Of a DNA stretch of 64,000 nt, positions 1 to 8,353 are shown in pieces. The first letter of the stretch is position 1, and every line of letters starts with the position of its first letter. The translations under genes and the position numbers were made by a program. The notes below the pieces were generated by a model, which was not told the origin of the DNA, did no database searches, and worked only from the letters and a program-made list of their open reading frames with translations. The stretch covers positions 1 to 64,000 of the forward strand of contig VXPO01000155.1 of assembly GCA_009839505.1 (NCBI GenBank), given 5' to 3'. Source of the DNA: Gammaproteobacteria bacterium. Its GTDB lineage: Bacteria; Pseudomonadota; Gammaproteobacteria; Pseudomonadales; Azotimanducaceae.

Positions 1-151
1 GCCCCCCCAACACCCGCGACCGGGAGCGTAAGCGACCGGGCGCGGTTGGTCCATGGGAGGTCGGCGTGGCTGGGCCGGAGGCGACCCCGACGCGCAGCGA
101 AGCGAAGCGCCGGGGACGGCTTTGGGGCGCTACCGTCCAGGGCAAACGGCG
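1..151. other. Intergenic edge with short repeats
   Basis: No gene is supported here. The stretch carries a short direct repeat (GCGACCGGG at about 16-24 and 34-42) and a run of AGCGAAGCGAAGCGCC-like sequence near 99-114, typical of small intergenic palindromic repeats. The left neighbour lies outside the window. Confidence 0.4.
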
Positions 152-1006
152 TCAGGCGCTGACGTCGAGCCAGTAGCCGCCGCCTTCTCGGCGCCTGACG
201 TGGCCCGCGGTCGGGGTCGCGAAATGGGTTCCGATGACCAGCACGTCGCTGTCGGCAAGCCGGGCTAGAAGCGCTTCGCGCGTGTCCCTGCCCTGCGCCT
301 GGTCGTAGTCGGCGGAGCTGCACCAGTCGGTGCGCGTCATCTGACACGGGTGGTGGATGCAGTCCCCCGTGATCAGCGCCTCCTCGCCACCTGAGGCGAT
401 GCGCACGCTGACATGGCCCGGCGTATGGCCGGGCGTAGCTTCGAGCCGCACCTCGTCGCACAGGCTGTGGTCCGTGGACACGAACTCGACGAGGCCCGCG
501 TCGAGGACCGGCCTTACTGAATCGGCCAGCACAGGATCGTCGGCGTCTCGTCCGCTCCAGTAATCCCACTCGACTTTGCCGACCAGGTAGCGGGCGTGCG
601 GGAAGGTGGGCACCCACTCGCCGTCCACCAGCCGGGTGTTCCAGCCCACGTGATCGACGTGCAGGTGGGTGCACAGCACCGTGTCGATGGTCGACGGCGG
701 ATAGCCCGCTGTTTCCAAGTCTGCGAGAAAGCTGGTCTGCAGGTTGCTCCATGCCGGGATGGCGCGCTCCTTGTCGTTGCCGATGCAGGTGTCGACAACG
801 ATGCGCCGTTCACCGGTGTCGACCACCAGCGCGTGAATGCTCATCACCAGGTTTCCGGCATCGTCCATGAAGTGCGGATGCAGCCACCGGTAGTCCCGAA
901 CCGCCTCGCGGGTCGCGTCGGGCAGAATGAAACGCGACCCGCCCGTCACTTCCAGTTCCACGACGCGGGTGACTATCACGTCGCCCACTTGCCAGACCTC
1001 GTTCAT
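152..1006 (-). CDS. MBL-fold metallo-hydrolase
   Basis: The 284-residue protein is a metallo-beta-lactamase-fold hydrolase. It contains the signature HLHVDH at residues 114-119 (His114, His116, Asp118, His119) for two metals, followed by GHTPGHVSV and GDCIHH, which supply further ligand positions, and a late THFATPTAGH segment. There is no signal peptide, so it is probably cytoplasmic. The pattern resembles lactonase/quorum-quenching-like and alkylsulfatase-like MBL proteins, but the substrate cannot be read from sequence. The start is set at the ATG of MNEVWQ; an in-frame ATG seven codons upstream is also possible. It is divergent from the acyl-CoA synthetase at 1118, with 111 bp between them for promoters. 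Confidence 0.88.
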   Translation of the reverse strand: MNEVWQVGDVIVTRVVELEVTGGSRFILPDATREAVRDYRWLHPHFMDDAGNLVMSIHALVVDTGERRIVVDTCIGNDKERAIPAWSNLQTSFLADLETAGYPPSTIDTVLCTHLHVDHVGWNTRLVDGEWVPTFPHARYLVGKVEWDYWSGRDADDPVLADSVRPVLDAGLVEFVSTDHSLCDEVRLEATPGHTPGHVSVRIASGGEEALITGDCIHHPCQMTRTDWCSSADYDQAQGRDTREALLARLADSDVLVIGTHFATPTAGHVRRREGGGYWLDVSA

Positions 1007-1117
1007 GTGCTTGCCCCCGTTGTGCACGAATACGTCCGCCGGACGACCGACGGGCCACGTGTTGTACGATTATTGGCCCAGCTCCGTGGCTGGGACAATC
1101 GGCACGAGGGGGCGGCT

Positions 1118-2920
1118 ATGGACATCAAGGGGTTCTTTCTGGCGCTGTCGGAGGTTCCGTCGCTGTTGGCGTTGAAGAAAGGGTTGGTGCCACGGCCCAA
1201 CACCGACCACGACTGCATCGGCGCCGCCGTCGAGCGGATCGCGGAGCGTTTCGGTGATCTCACGGCGATCGTCTTCGAAGGCAGCGAGGTCACCTGGTCC
1301 GAGCTCAACGCCTGGTCCAACCGCTATGCAGAGTTCCTCGCCGGCGCCGGACTCGAAGCCGGCGACACGGTGAGCATCATGATGGAGAACCGCGTCGAAC
1401 TGCTCGCCGCCATCATCGCCGCCAACAAGCTCGGTCTCACTGCCGGACTCATCAACAACAACCTGCGCGAGCGGCCCTTGGTGCACTGCGTCACGGTGAC
1501 CGAATCGAAAAAGTGCATCTTCGGCGGCGAAGTCCAGGGGGCCATCGACCAGGTGCGGGAAGACCTCCATCTCGTCGACGGCGCGGACTACTTCGTCGTT
1601 CCCCAGCCCGGCGGCCAAGCACCCGATTGGGCCGTGGACATGGCGACCGCCAGTGCCAACCTGCCTCCCGACAATCCCGCGCACACGGGGGAAGTCACAC
1701 TGGGCGACACCGCCTTGTACATCTTCACCTCGGGAACGACTGGACTGCCCAAGGCCGCCGTGGTGTCCAATCGCCGCTACCTCGCCATCGCCACGCTGAC
1801 CGCCAAGGCCGGTCTGCGCTGCACCGAGGAGGATCGGATCTACGTCTGCCTGCCGCTCTACCACGCCAGCGGCCTGATGATCGGCGTCGGCGCCGCCCTC
1901 CTCTCCGGCGCCTCGATGTTCATCCGCCGCCGATTCTCGGCGAGCGCCTTCCTGGACGAGGTGCGCGAACACAACTGCACCTGCTTCGTCTACGTCGGCG
2001 AGTTGTGCCGCTACCTCAACAACTCGCCAGCGAACCCGGACGACCACAAAAACCCATTGAAAACGATGATGGGCAATGGCCTCCGACCTGATGTCTGGAA
2101 CGCCTTCAAGACCCGTTTCGGCATCAAGCGCATCACCGAGTTCTACGGCGCGAGCGAGGGCAACGTGGCGTTCGCGAACCTGTTCAACAAGGAATGCACC
2201 ATCGGCACGACCTCCTCGAAGATCGCGCTCGTCAAGTACGACGTGGATGCGGACGAGATCGTGCGCGACGCCGGCGGACGGTGCGTCGAGGTCGAGTCCG
2301 GGGAACCGGGCCTGCTGCTCGGCCACATCAATCCGCATGCGGCCTTCGAGGGCTATACCGACAAGGCGGCGACCGAGAAGAAGATCATGCGCGACGTGCT
2401 CGAAGACGGGGACGCCTGGTTCAACACCGGTGACCTGCTCCGCGAGATCGACGTCGGGTTCGCCCTCGGCTACCCGCACTACCAGTTCGTCGACCGGGTC
2501 GGCGATACCTTCCGGTGGCGCTCCGAGAACGTCTCCACCAACGAAGTCGGCGAGATCATCAACGGATTCCCGGGGGTCGAGGTCTGCAACGTCTACGGCG
2601 TCGAGGTACCCGGTGCCGACGGCCGCGCCGGCATGGCCGCGATCCTGCCCGCGGCCGGCACAGACCTCGACATCGACGGTCTTGGCGAGTACGTGGGCCG
2701 GGAACTGCCAGCGTACGCGAGGCCCGTCTTCCTGCGGATCCAGGAGAATCTCGACCTCACCGGCACGTTCAAACTGGTCAAGGGGGATCTGAAGCGCGAG
2801 GCCTACGCCGTCGACGCCATCGACGATCCGGTCTACGTCATGAAGCCCCGTTCGAGCCGCTACGAACGCCTAGACGGCGACTACCTGGGAGCCATCCGCG
2901 ACGGCAGCGCCGGGTTCTGA
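1118..2920 (+). CDS. Long/very-long-chain acyl-CoA synthetase (AMP-binding)
   Basis: This 600-residue adenylate-forming enzyme should activate a fatty acid or related carboxylate to the acyl-CoA using ATP. The AMP-binding P-loop YIFTSGTTGLPK lies near residues 200-211. The adenine/acyl-pocket motif EFYGASEGN lies near residue 344, and FNTGDLL with FVDRVGDTFRWRSENVS forms the ATP-binding and hinge motif near 430-470. EFYGASEGN and the FRWKGENV-like hinge are typical of the FadD6/very-long-chain (FATP-like) branch rather than FadD. The start is the ATG before DIKGFF, preceded by a GGGGGC-like Shine-Dalgarno; the frame is open further upstream but that part overlaps the divergent MBL gene and has no homology-like character. 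The epimerase gene follows 7 bp downstream. Confidence 0.92.
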   Translation: MDIKGFFLALSEVPSLLALKKGLVPRPNTDHDCIGAAVERIAERFGDLTAIVFEGSEVTWSELNAWSNRYAEFLAGAGLEAGDTVSIMMENRVELLAAIIAANKLGLTAGLINNNLRERPLVHCVTVTESKKCIFGGEVQGAIDQVREDLHLVDGADYFVVPQPGGQAPDWAVDMATASANLPPDNPAHTGEVTLGDTALYIFTSGTTGLPKAAVVSNRRYLAIATLTAKAGLRCTEEDRIYVCLPLYHASGLMIGVGAALLSGASMFIRRRFSASAFLDEVREHNCTCFVYVGELCRYLNNSPANPDDHKNPLKTMMGNGLRPDVWNAFKTRFGIKRITEFYGASEGNVAFANLFNKECTIGTTSSKIALVKYDVDADEIVRDAGGRCVEVESGEPGLLLGHINPHAAFEGYTDKAATEKKIMRDVLEDGDAWFNTGDLLREIDVGFALGYPHYQFVDRVGDTFRWRSENVSTNEVGEIINGFPGVEVCNVYGVEVPGADGRAGMAAILPAAGTDLDIDGLGEYVGRELPAYARPVFLRIQENLDLTGTFKLVKGDLKREAYAVDAIDDPVYVMKPRSSRYERLDGDYLGAIRDGSAGF

Positions 2921-2927
2921 TCCGACG

Positions 2928-3935
2928 GTGATAGAGACCTTCGAGGCGCATCCGGAATTCAAAGGCTTCCGGGTCGACACGGGCGCGCTCCGGGCCGAAC
3001 TGCTCGAACACGGCGGCATCGTCTCCCGCATCGACGTGCCCGACCGGGACGGCCACTTCGCCGACGTCCTACTCGGCTGCCCGTCGATCGCCGCGTACGC
3101 CGGATCCCATCCGCACTTCAACTGCCTGGTCGGCCGCTACGCCAACCGGATGACCGATGCCAGGTTCTTTCTGGATGGTACGACCCACGAACTCGACGCC
3201 AACATTCCGCCGCACCATCTGCACGGTGGCAGAGAGGGTTTCGGCCTCAAGCAATGGCAAGGCTCGGTGGAGAAGGATGCGGTGGTCTTGCGCCTGACGA
3301 GTCCCGACGGCGAGGCCGGATACCCCGGCAACCTCGCCGTCGAAGCACGCTACACGTTCCAAGACGCCAGCATCACCCTCGACATGAGCGCGACCACCGA
3401 TGCGCCCACTCCCGTTAGCCTGACATCCCACCACTACTACAACCTGAGCGGAGTGCCCGGCACCACGGTCCACGACCACGAGATCTCGGTCAACGCGGCG
3501 GCATACCTGCCGGTGACGCCGGATCTCACCCAACTCGGTGTGATCCAGCCGGTCTACGGCACGGCTTTCGATCTGCGCGAGCCGGTCATTCTCGGCGACG
3601 CGATGGCCGACGACGATCCGCAGATTCGACTCGCCGACGGCGGTTTCGACCACACCTTCGTGGTCGCCGGCACCGGATTGCGGTCCGCCGCGCGTGTACA
3701 TCATCCGGCCTCGGGCAGAACGCTTTGCGTCGCCACCGACCAACCCGGGGTCCAGTTGTACACCGGCAACACCCTCGGGGCGGTCGGCAAGCACGGCAAG
3801 CCCTACCCGCTGCACGGCGGATTGTGCTTGGAAACCCAACAGTTTCCGGACGCCCCGAATCATCCGAACTACCCCGACGCCGTGCTTCGGCCAGGACGTA
3901 CGTTCCACGCCCGGACGGTGTTCACGTTCTCGTAG
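2928..3935 (+). CDS. galM: Aldose 1-epimerase
   Basis: This 335-residue protein of the galactose mutarotase family interconverts alpha and beta anomers of aldoses. Recognisable family segments are GRYANRMTDARF (substrate-binding Arg), PHHLHGG, the HHYYNLSG block with the catalytic-type His, DHTF (substrate-binding Asp) and LCLETQQFPDAPN, which holds the general-base Glu. Length is normal for the family. The start is a GTG seven bases after the stop of the acyl-CoA synthetase, so the two genes are probably cotranscribed even though their functions do not obviously connect. No sugar-uptake genes are adjacent. Confidence 0.9.
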   Translation: MIETFEAHPEFKGFRVDTGALRAELLEHGGIVSRIDVPDRDGHFADVLLGCPSIAAYAGSHPHFNCLVGRYANRMTDARFFLDGTTHELDANIPPHHLHGGREGFGLKQWQGSVEKDAVVLRLTSPDGEAGYPGNLAVEARYTFQDASITLDMSATTDAPTPVSLTSHHYYNLSGVPGTTVHDHEISVNAAAYLPVTPDLTQLGVIQPVYGTAFDLREPVILGDAMADDDPQIRLADGGFDHTFVVAGTGLRSAARVHHPASGRTLCVATDQPGVQLYTGNTLGAVGKHGKPYPLHGGLCLETQQFPDAPNHPNYPDAVLRPGRTFHARTVFTFS

Positions 3936-3960
3936 CGCCAGCTAGGACGCGCGGTTGGCT

Positions 3961-4602
3961 CTACGCTTCGATGGGGTCGAGGTAGCGGTCGATCTTGGCG
4001 ACGTAACGCTGAGCCGCCTTGTCGAACCACGCGTTGTCGTGGTTGTTGTAGCCAACGTTGTAGGACCGCAGGGCGCAGGCTTCGGCCTCCTCGGGCGTAT
4101 CCGTGTGCCCGGCGCACGCGTCGCGATAGTGCGCGAGGATTTGCGCGCCGCAGTAGATGTTCTGCTCAGGATCCAGCGGATCCACACCGCAGAACTCCCG
4201 CCATAGATCCGGTCTGACCTGCGTGGGACCGACGGCTCCCGAGGGCGAGCGGGCGTGCTTGCGGAACGTGCTCTCGGTCATGACGAGGCTGGCGATCAGT
4301 TCAGGTTGGAGGTGTTGCCGCGTCGAGGCTTCAAGAATCCAACCGGCGAACTCGTCAGCCACGGCCTCGTCGAGGCCGTAGCCCCGCTCGAGCCGTTCGC
4401 CAAACGCGCGACGCTGCTCCTCCCATGTGAACGAATCCACGGCGGCCACGGGAATCGACACCGGAATCTCGATGCTGTCGTCCCTTGGCATCAACCAGAC
4501 AAGAATCGCAAGGCTGGCCAGGAATCCAACAGCACACTGACGCACTGCGGCCTTGGCCCACGGCAAGAGCATAGCGAATGTTCTGGCCCGGCGGCCTGTC
4601 AT
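3961..4602 (-). CDS. Membrane-anchored lytic transglycosylase (SLT domain)
   Basis: The 213-residue protein has an N-terminal hydrophobic anchor (about residues 20-38) followed by a GH23/SLT-type domain. The catalytic glutamate is Glu110 in LVMTESTF, followed by SGAVGPTQV (equivalent to the family GAMGLMQ block), the NIYCGAQIL segment and the SYNVGYNN repeat. It should cleave peptidoglycan glycan strands on the periplasmic face. It is short for a transglycosylase and has no extra substrate-binding domain. It converges on galM, with 25 bp between the genes. An internal ATG at residue 11 is an alternative start. Confidence 0.85.
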   Translation of the reverse strand: MTGRRARTFAMLLPWAKAAVRQCAVGFLASLAILVWLMPRDDSIEIPVSIPVAAVDSFTWEEQRRAFGERLERGYGLDEAVADEFAGWILEASTRQHLQPELIASLVMTESTFRKHARSPSGAVGPTQVRPDLWREFCGVDPLDPEQNIYCGAQILAHYRDACAGHTDTPEEAEACALRSYNVGYNNHDNAWFDKAAQRYVAKIDRYLDPIEA

Positions 4603-4686
4603 GCCGTATTCAAGCGACTCTCGTCGGCAGGGGGGAGCGGATTATACGGCTCTCGCGGAGAAAGTGAAGAGAAAGTGGAGACGCCC

Positions 4687-5709
4687 CTACGCCGCGGTCA
4701 GTTCCTGGACGATACTCGTTCGGACATCCTCAGGCAGCTGTCCATACGCTGCCGAGGTCCGGTCGACCACATCGCCGAAGCGGGACTTGATCGTCGCAGC
4801 GATCCGATCCGGTTCCTCGACCACGGCGAACTGCCGCATGAGGTCCTCGTCGATGAGGTCGGCCATGTCCACCCATCGTCCCTGCTTGGACATGGCGTTG
4901 AGTTCACCCTGCAGTTCGCCCGCGCCGACGCTGTCCAGGACGGGCTTGTAGGCCGGCGTGGAGCCGTAGAAGGCGATCTGCTGACGCGTCGCCTGCGTGG
5001 CTGCCCGCATCTCCTGCTCGTCCCGGCCCGTGACCACGAAGCATGGGTAGGAGATCTCGAAATTGGCATGGGACTTGTCGGCGCCCGCGGCGCGTGCCTT
5101 CGCGAAGCCCCGTTCCAGGGCCGGCAGGGTGGTCTCGCGGAGGTAGGTCTCGGTGGTGAATGGATGCACGATGATGCCGTCAGCCACCTCGCCCGCAACC
5201 TCCGTCATCAACGGTCCAACGGCGGCGAGAAACACGCGGGGAGCACCGAATTCCCGGTTGGTGGGAGTGAAGAACGGCGTCATCAGCGTGTGGGTGTAGA
5301 ACCGCCCCGTGAACTGCAGGGGCTTGCCCTCGTGCCAGGTTGCCCAGATCGCCCGCATGGCGAGGATGAACTCGCGCATACGCGCGGCCGGCGAGGACCA
5401 AGGCATGCTGAACCGCTTGGTGATGTGCGCACGGATCTGCGAGCCGACCCCGAGGACGAAACGACCCTCAGAGGTCGCGTTCAAGTCGTGGCCGATGTGC
5501 GCAAGGACCATCGGTGTGCGGGCGAACGCGACGGCGATACCCGTGATCAGATCCACCTTCTCGGTGTCCTGCGCGGCGAAAGCCAGCGGCAGGAACGGAT
5601 CGTGACCAGTCTCCGCCGATTGGATCCCGCTGTAGCCCAGCTCTTCCAGTTCCCGGGCCTGGGCCCCTGCGCGCTTGAGGTCCCAGCCAATCCCTCCGTC
5701 AACCTTCAT
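4687..5709 (-). CDS. LLM-class flavin/F420-dependent oxidoreductase
   Basis: This 340-residue protein is a luciferase-like monooxygenase-superfamily TIM barrel. It opens with the typical MKVDGGIGWD strand, followed by GIAVAFARTPM, the core GRFVLGVGSQI block and HPFTTETYL. Members use reduced FMN or F420 for hydride transfer or monooxygenation of varied substrates. The length and the ITKRFSMPWSSPAARMRE segment match the branch often annotated as TIGR03617 F420-dependent oxidoreductases. A good Shine-Dalgarno (GGGGGGAC) precedes the ATG. It lies 80 bp downstream of a second LLM gene on the same strand, so the two may be coexpressed. The cofactor is not determined by sequence. Confidence 0.87.
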   Translation of the reverse strand: MKVDGGIGWDLKRAGAQARELEELGYSGIQSAETGHDPFLPLAFAAQDTEKVDLITGIAVAFARTPMVLAHIGHDLNATSEGRFVLGVGSQIRAHITKRFSMPWSSPAARMREFILAMRAIWATWHEGKPLQFTGRFYTHTLMTPFFTPTNREFGAPRVFLAAVGPLMTEVAGEVADGIIVHPFTTETYLRETTLPALERGFAKARAAGADKSHANFEISYPCFVVTGRDEQEMRAATQATRQQIAFYGSTPAYKPVLDSVGAGELQGELNAMSKQGRWVDMADLIDEDLMRQFAVVEEPDRIAATIKSRFGDVVDRTSAAYGQLPEDVRTSIVQELTAA

Positions 5710-5789
5710 GTCCCCCCCGTCGGTTTGCAGCGAGCGGCCACTATATCGGTGATTCGGAAATTTGCCAGTCGGTCAGGTCCTAGACGTCG

Positions 5790-6797
5790 TCAGGCGTGGA
5801 AGCTGAATCGGTCGGCCGCAAACGCCTCGAAGGTCGGCATCGCTTCGTCGAGGGGCATCGGACCAATGGGCGAGACGATGGCCGTGTCGATTCCGGCCTC
5901 GGCGTCCTCGCGAATGCGGCGATGGACCTTGTCGGCATCGCCGATGACGCAGACCGTATCGATCATCTCGTCGGTGACCGAACGAGTCGACAGTTCCCTG
6001 TCCCGAGCCTCCCAACCGGCCAGTATGCCCGCCGCCTCGTCGGCGTAGCCCGTCCACTTGAGGAAGTTGTTGTAGGCCGGGTTGGCGTAGTAGGGCGTAT
6101 AGTGGGTGCGGAACCGGGCCCTGGCGTCCTCCACATCGTCCGTGACCATCACCAGGTACCGGTTGACGATCTCGATGTCCTCGACGCGTTTGCCCGCCCG
6201 CTTGGCACCGATCTCCACATGCTCCAGCATCCTGGGCAACGACTTCTGCGGCCACAGGTTGAAGACCACGCCGTCGCCGAACTCGGCGGCCATCTCGATC
6301 ATCTTGGGACGCAGCGCCGCCAGGTAGATCGGTGGCGATTCGGCCAGTGGTTCCTGCCGGTAGCCCTTGCTTCTCAAGGTGTCCAGGTCGAAGTCCGATC
6401 GCTCACCCGCGAGCATGGAACGGACCATGATCGTCGTCTCCTTTACCCGGGTTACCGGTTTTTCCAGCTCGATGCCATTAAACCGCTCCATGATCGTCTT
6501 GCTCGACGAGCCGAGCCCCATCACGAATCGCCCCGGCAACATTTGCCCAAGGACGTTGGCCGTGGCCGCGAACACCGCGGGCGTGCGCGTGTAGACGGGG
6601 GTAACGGCAACACCGACCCGCATCCGTTGGGTGTACGGCGCGACCGCCGCAACCATCGTCAGGCTGTCGGGGGCCATGGCATCGCTGAACCAGACATCGT
6701 CGAAGCCGTTCGCCTCGGCCCATTCGACCAGGGTGATCGAATCCTCGAGCTTCGGTCCCATGGGCAAGGTGACAGCAATTCGCTTCGCCAACGCCAT
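5790..6797 (-). CDS. LLM-class flavin/F420-dependent oxidoreductase (second)
   Basis: This 335-residue luciferase-like TIM-barrel oxidoreductase begins with VTLPMGPKLEDSITLVEWAE. It has WFSDAMAPDS, the VAVTPVYTRTP strand, and GRFVMGLGSSSKTIMERFNG, the usual phosphate/flavin binding block, then PPIYLAALRPKM. The MGPKLED opening and IYLAALRP resemble the methylenetetrahydromethanopterin-reductase-like branch. It is upstream of, and on the same strand as, the LLM gene at 4687. The two proteins differ clearly in sequence, so they are not a recent duplication. Confidence 0.87.
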   Translation of the reverse strand: MALAKRIAVTLPMGPKLEDSITLVEWAEANGFDDVWFSDAMAPDSLTMVAAVAPYTQRMRVGVAVTPVYTRTPAVFAATANVLGQMLPGRFVMGLGSSSKTIMERFNGIELEKPVTRVKETTIMVRSMLAGERSDFDLDTLRSKGYRQEPLAESPPIYLAALRPKMIEMAAEFGDGVVFNLWPQKSLPRMLEHVEIGAKRAGKRVEDIEIVNRYLVMVTDDVEDARARFRTHYTPYYANPAYNNFLKWTGYADEAAGILAGWEARDRELSTRSVTDEMIDTVCVIGDADKVHRRIREDAEAGIDTAIVSPIGPMPLDEAMPTFEAFAADRFSFHA

Positions 6798-6962
6798 TGT
6801 TCCGTTTCTCCCTATTAATGCGGTTCACCGTCCGAACGGTTCAGTTTGTCGGATCGGTCGCGAACTCGGCAAGCGCGTACTAGCTCACGTGCGCCAATGC
6901 ACGATCCTGCAGAGCCGGTGTATGGTCGGGCCTTGTCAGAGACTCGGGCCAGCACGCGACCG

Positions 6963-7664
6963 ATGTGCGGACGTTTCAACGCTGCCGACGATCCCCTGAA
7001 CCAAGTGTTCGAGGAGCTTGTCGGACATCCGTTTCCCGGTGAAACCAACCACAATACCGCGCCTACCGAGACAGCTTGGATCATTCGTCACGACGCCCCG
7101 CAGAGCGAGAAACTCGAGGCGGTCGCCGCCGCCTGGTGGTTGACCCCGTACTGGTCGAAGACGGCCAAACCTAAGTACGCGACCTTCAACGCTCGGGCAG
7201 AAACGATCTCGACGGCGAGCTCGTTTAGGGAGCCGTACCAACGACGCCGATGCCTTGTGCCCGTTTGCGGCTACTACGAATGGCAGAAGGACGGTCGGCG
7301 GCGCATTCCGTACTACATACGACCTCGAACCGGCGGCCTGCTCCTGGCCGGGGTCTGGGACCGCTGGCGGAGCCGCGACCGGAGCGAAACCATCACGAGT
7401 TTCGCCATTGTCACGACGGCGGTGACCGACAAGCTGGAATTCGTACACGATCGGCAACCCGTGATGCTCTCGAAGGACGGTGCGCGACGATGGATGTCGC
7501 GAGACGCCCAGGCTCGCGATCTCGGCGCATTGCTTGAGCCGCGCATTCCCGTGGACCTCTACGCCGTGCCGGTGTCGGCCTACGTCGGTGATCCGCGCAA
7601 CAAGGAGAGCCGCTGCTTAGAGCCCGTTGCCGCTGCCATGGCCATCGACAGCGATGTCCAATAG
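6963..7664 (+). CDS. SOS response-associated peptidase (SRAP/HMCES family)
   Basis: This 233-residue member of the YedK/HMCES family protects abasic sites in single-stranded DNA by forming a thiazolidine crosslink through Cys2. The invariant Cys2 is in place if translation starts at the ATG of MCGRFNAADD, because the N-terminal Met is removed; this fixes the start although the frame is open upstream. Other conserved residues are Asn76, Arg78 and Glu80 in FNARAE, Glu106 in CGYYEW and His162 in VHDRQPVML. The gene stands alone between LLM and thioredoxin genes, 15 bp before the latter. Confidence 0.93.
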   Translation: MCGRFNAADDPLNQVFEELVGHPFPGETNHNTAPTETAWIIRHDAPQSEKLEAVAAAWWLTPYWSKTAKPKYATFNARAETISTASSFREPYQRRRCLVPVCGYYEWQKDGRRRIPYYIRPRTGGLLLAGVWDRWRSRDRSETITSFAIVTTAVTDKLEFVHDRQPVMLSKDGARRWMSRDAQARDLGALLEPRIPVDLYAVPVSAYVGDPRNKESRCLEPVAAAMAIDSDVQ

Positions 7665-7679
7665 CGACATAGTGTACGA

Positions 7680-8267
7680 ATGAGCTTCTTCAACAAGCAC
7701 TTCTTCGTGGGCATGGTCGCCGGGGCGGTCGCATTGGCCGGTCTCGGTATGATCGGGATGTTCACATTGTTGGCCATCGTCGGCGCGAGTGGCGGAACGG
7801 GTCCCGGCTCGATCGCGATAGCGAGCGGTCTGCGCGTGCCTGATTTTCCGAGCGGCAACCAACCCGTCATCGAGTGGCAACTGACCGACCTCGACGGCAA
7901 CCAGACAGATCTCGCCGCCATGCAGGAGAAGGTCGTGTTCGTGAACATGTGGGCCACCTGGTGCGCGCCGTGCCTGACGGAGATGCCAACGATCGAACGC
8001 CTAGCCAGCGAATTCGCCGACCAGGACATGGCGTTTCTCATCGTATCCAGGGAACCGCACGAGACCGTGGCACCGTTCGTCGACGACCGTGGTTGGGATC
8101 TCCCCATCTTCACGGCGAAGCGGGTACCCCCGACATTCCAGACCGGGGGTATTCCGGCGACCTTTGTGCTGGACGAGAAGCGTCGCGTAGTCTTCTCACA
8201 CGTCGGCAGCGCCCTGTGGGACGCAGAGACCGCCATCGAGTATTTCGACAGGCTGTTGGGCCTCTGA
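7680..8267 (+). CDS. TlpA-like membrane-anchored thioredoxin
   Basis: This 195-residue thiol-disulfide oxidoreductase has a hydrophobic N-terminal segment (residues 9-37) that should anchor it in the inner membrane with the domain in the periplasm. The TlpA/ResA-type thioredoxin domain follows: NMWATWCAPCLTEMP carries the CxxC active site, and GIPATFVLDE carries the cis-proline loop. The likely role is reduction of periplasmic disulfides, for example in cytochrome c maturation, but no cytochrome genes are adjacent. Its stop codon lies inside a short sequence (CTCTGAACAA) that also occurs next to another intergenic repeat at 34574. Confidence 0.9.
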   Translation: MSFFNKHFFVGMVAGAVALAGLGMIGMFTLLAIVGASGGTGPGSIAIASGLRVPDFPSGNQPVIEWQLTDLDGNQTDLAAMQEKVVFVNMWATWCAPCLTEMPTIERLASEFADQDMAFLIVSREPHETVAPFVDDRGWDLPIFTAKRVPPTFQTGGIPATFVLDEKRRVVFSHVGSALWDAETAIEYFDRLLGL

Positions 8268-8271
8268 ACAA

Positions 8272-8320
8272 GCCGTAGGGGAGGCTCTTGTGGTCGCCCG
8301 TCCGGGCGCCCCGACACCGT
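8272..8320. repeat. Intergenic palindromic repeat, GTAGGGG/GTGGTCGCCC type
   Basis: Between two convergent genes the sequence GTAGGGGAGGCTCTTGTGG is followed by TCGCCCGTCCGGGCGCCCC, which contains a CGCCCG/CGGGCG stem. Similar GTAGGGGCGACC...GTGGTCGCCC sequences occur at 34612, 57551 and 58073 in this window, always between genes. Confidence 0.5.
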
Positions 8321-8353
8321 CCGATGACGGGCACGGGCGACGTCTTGGCGGCG

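Noticed and set aside
1070..2479. Long open frame on the minus strand opposite the acyl-CoA synthetase
   Set aside because: It is a GC-bias shadow; the plus strand has complete adenylation-enzyme motifs.
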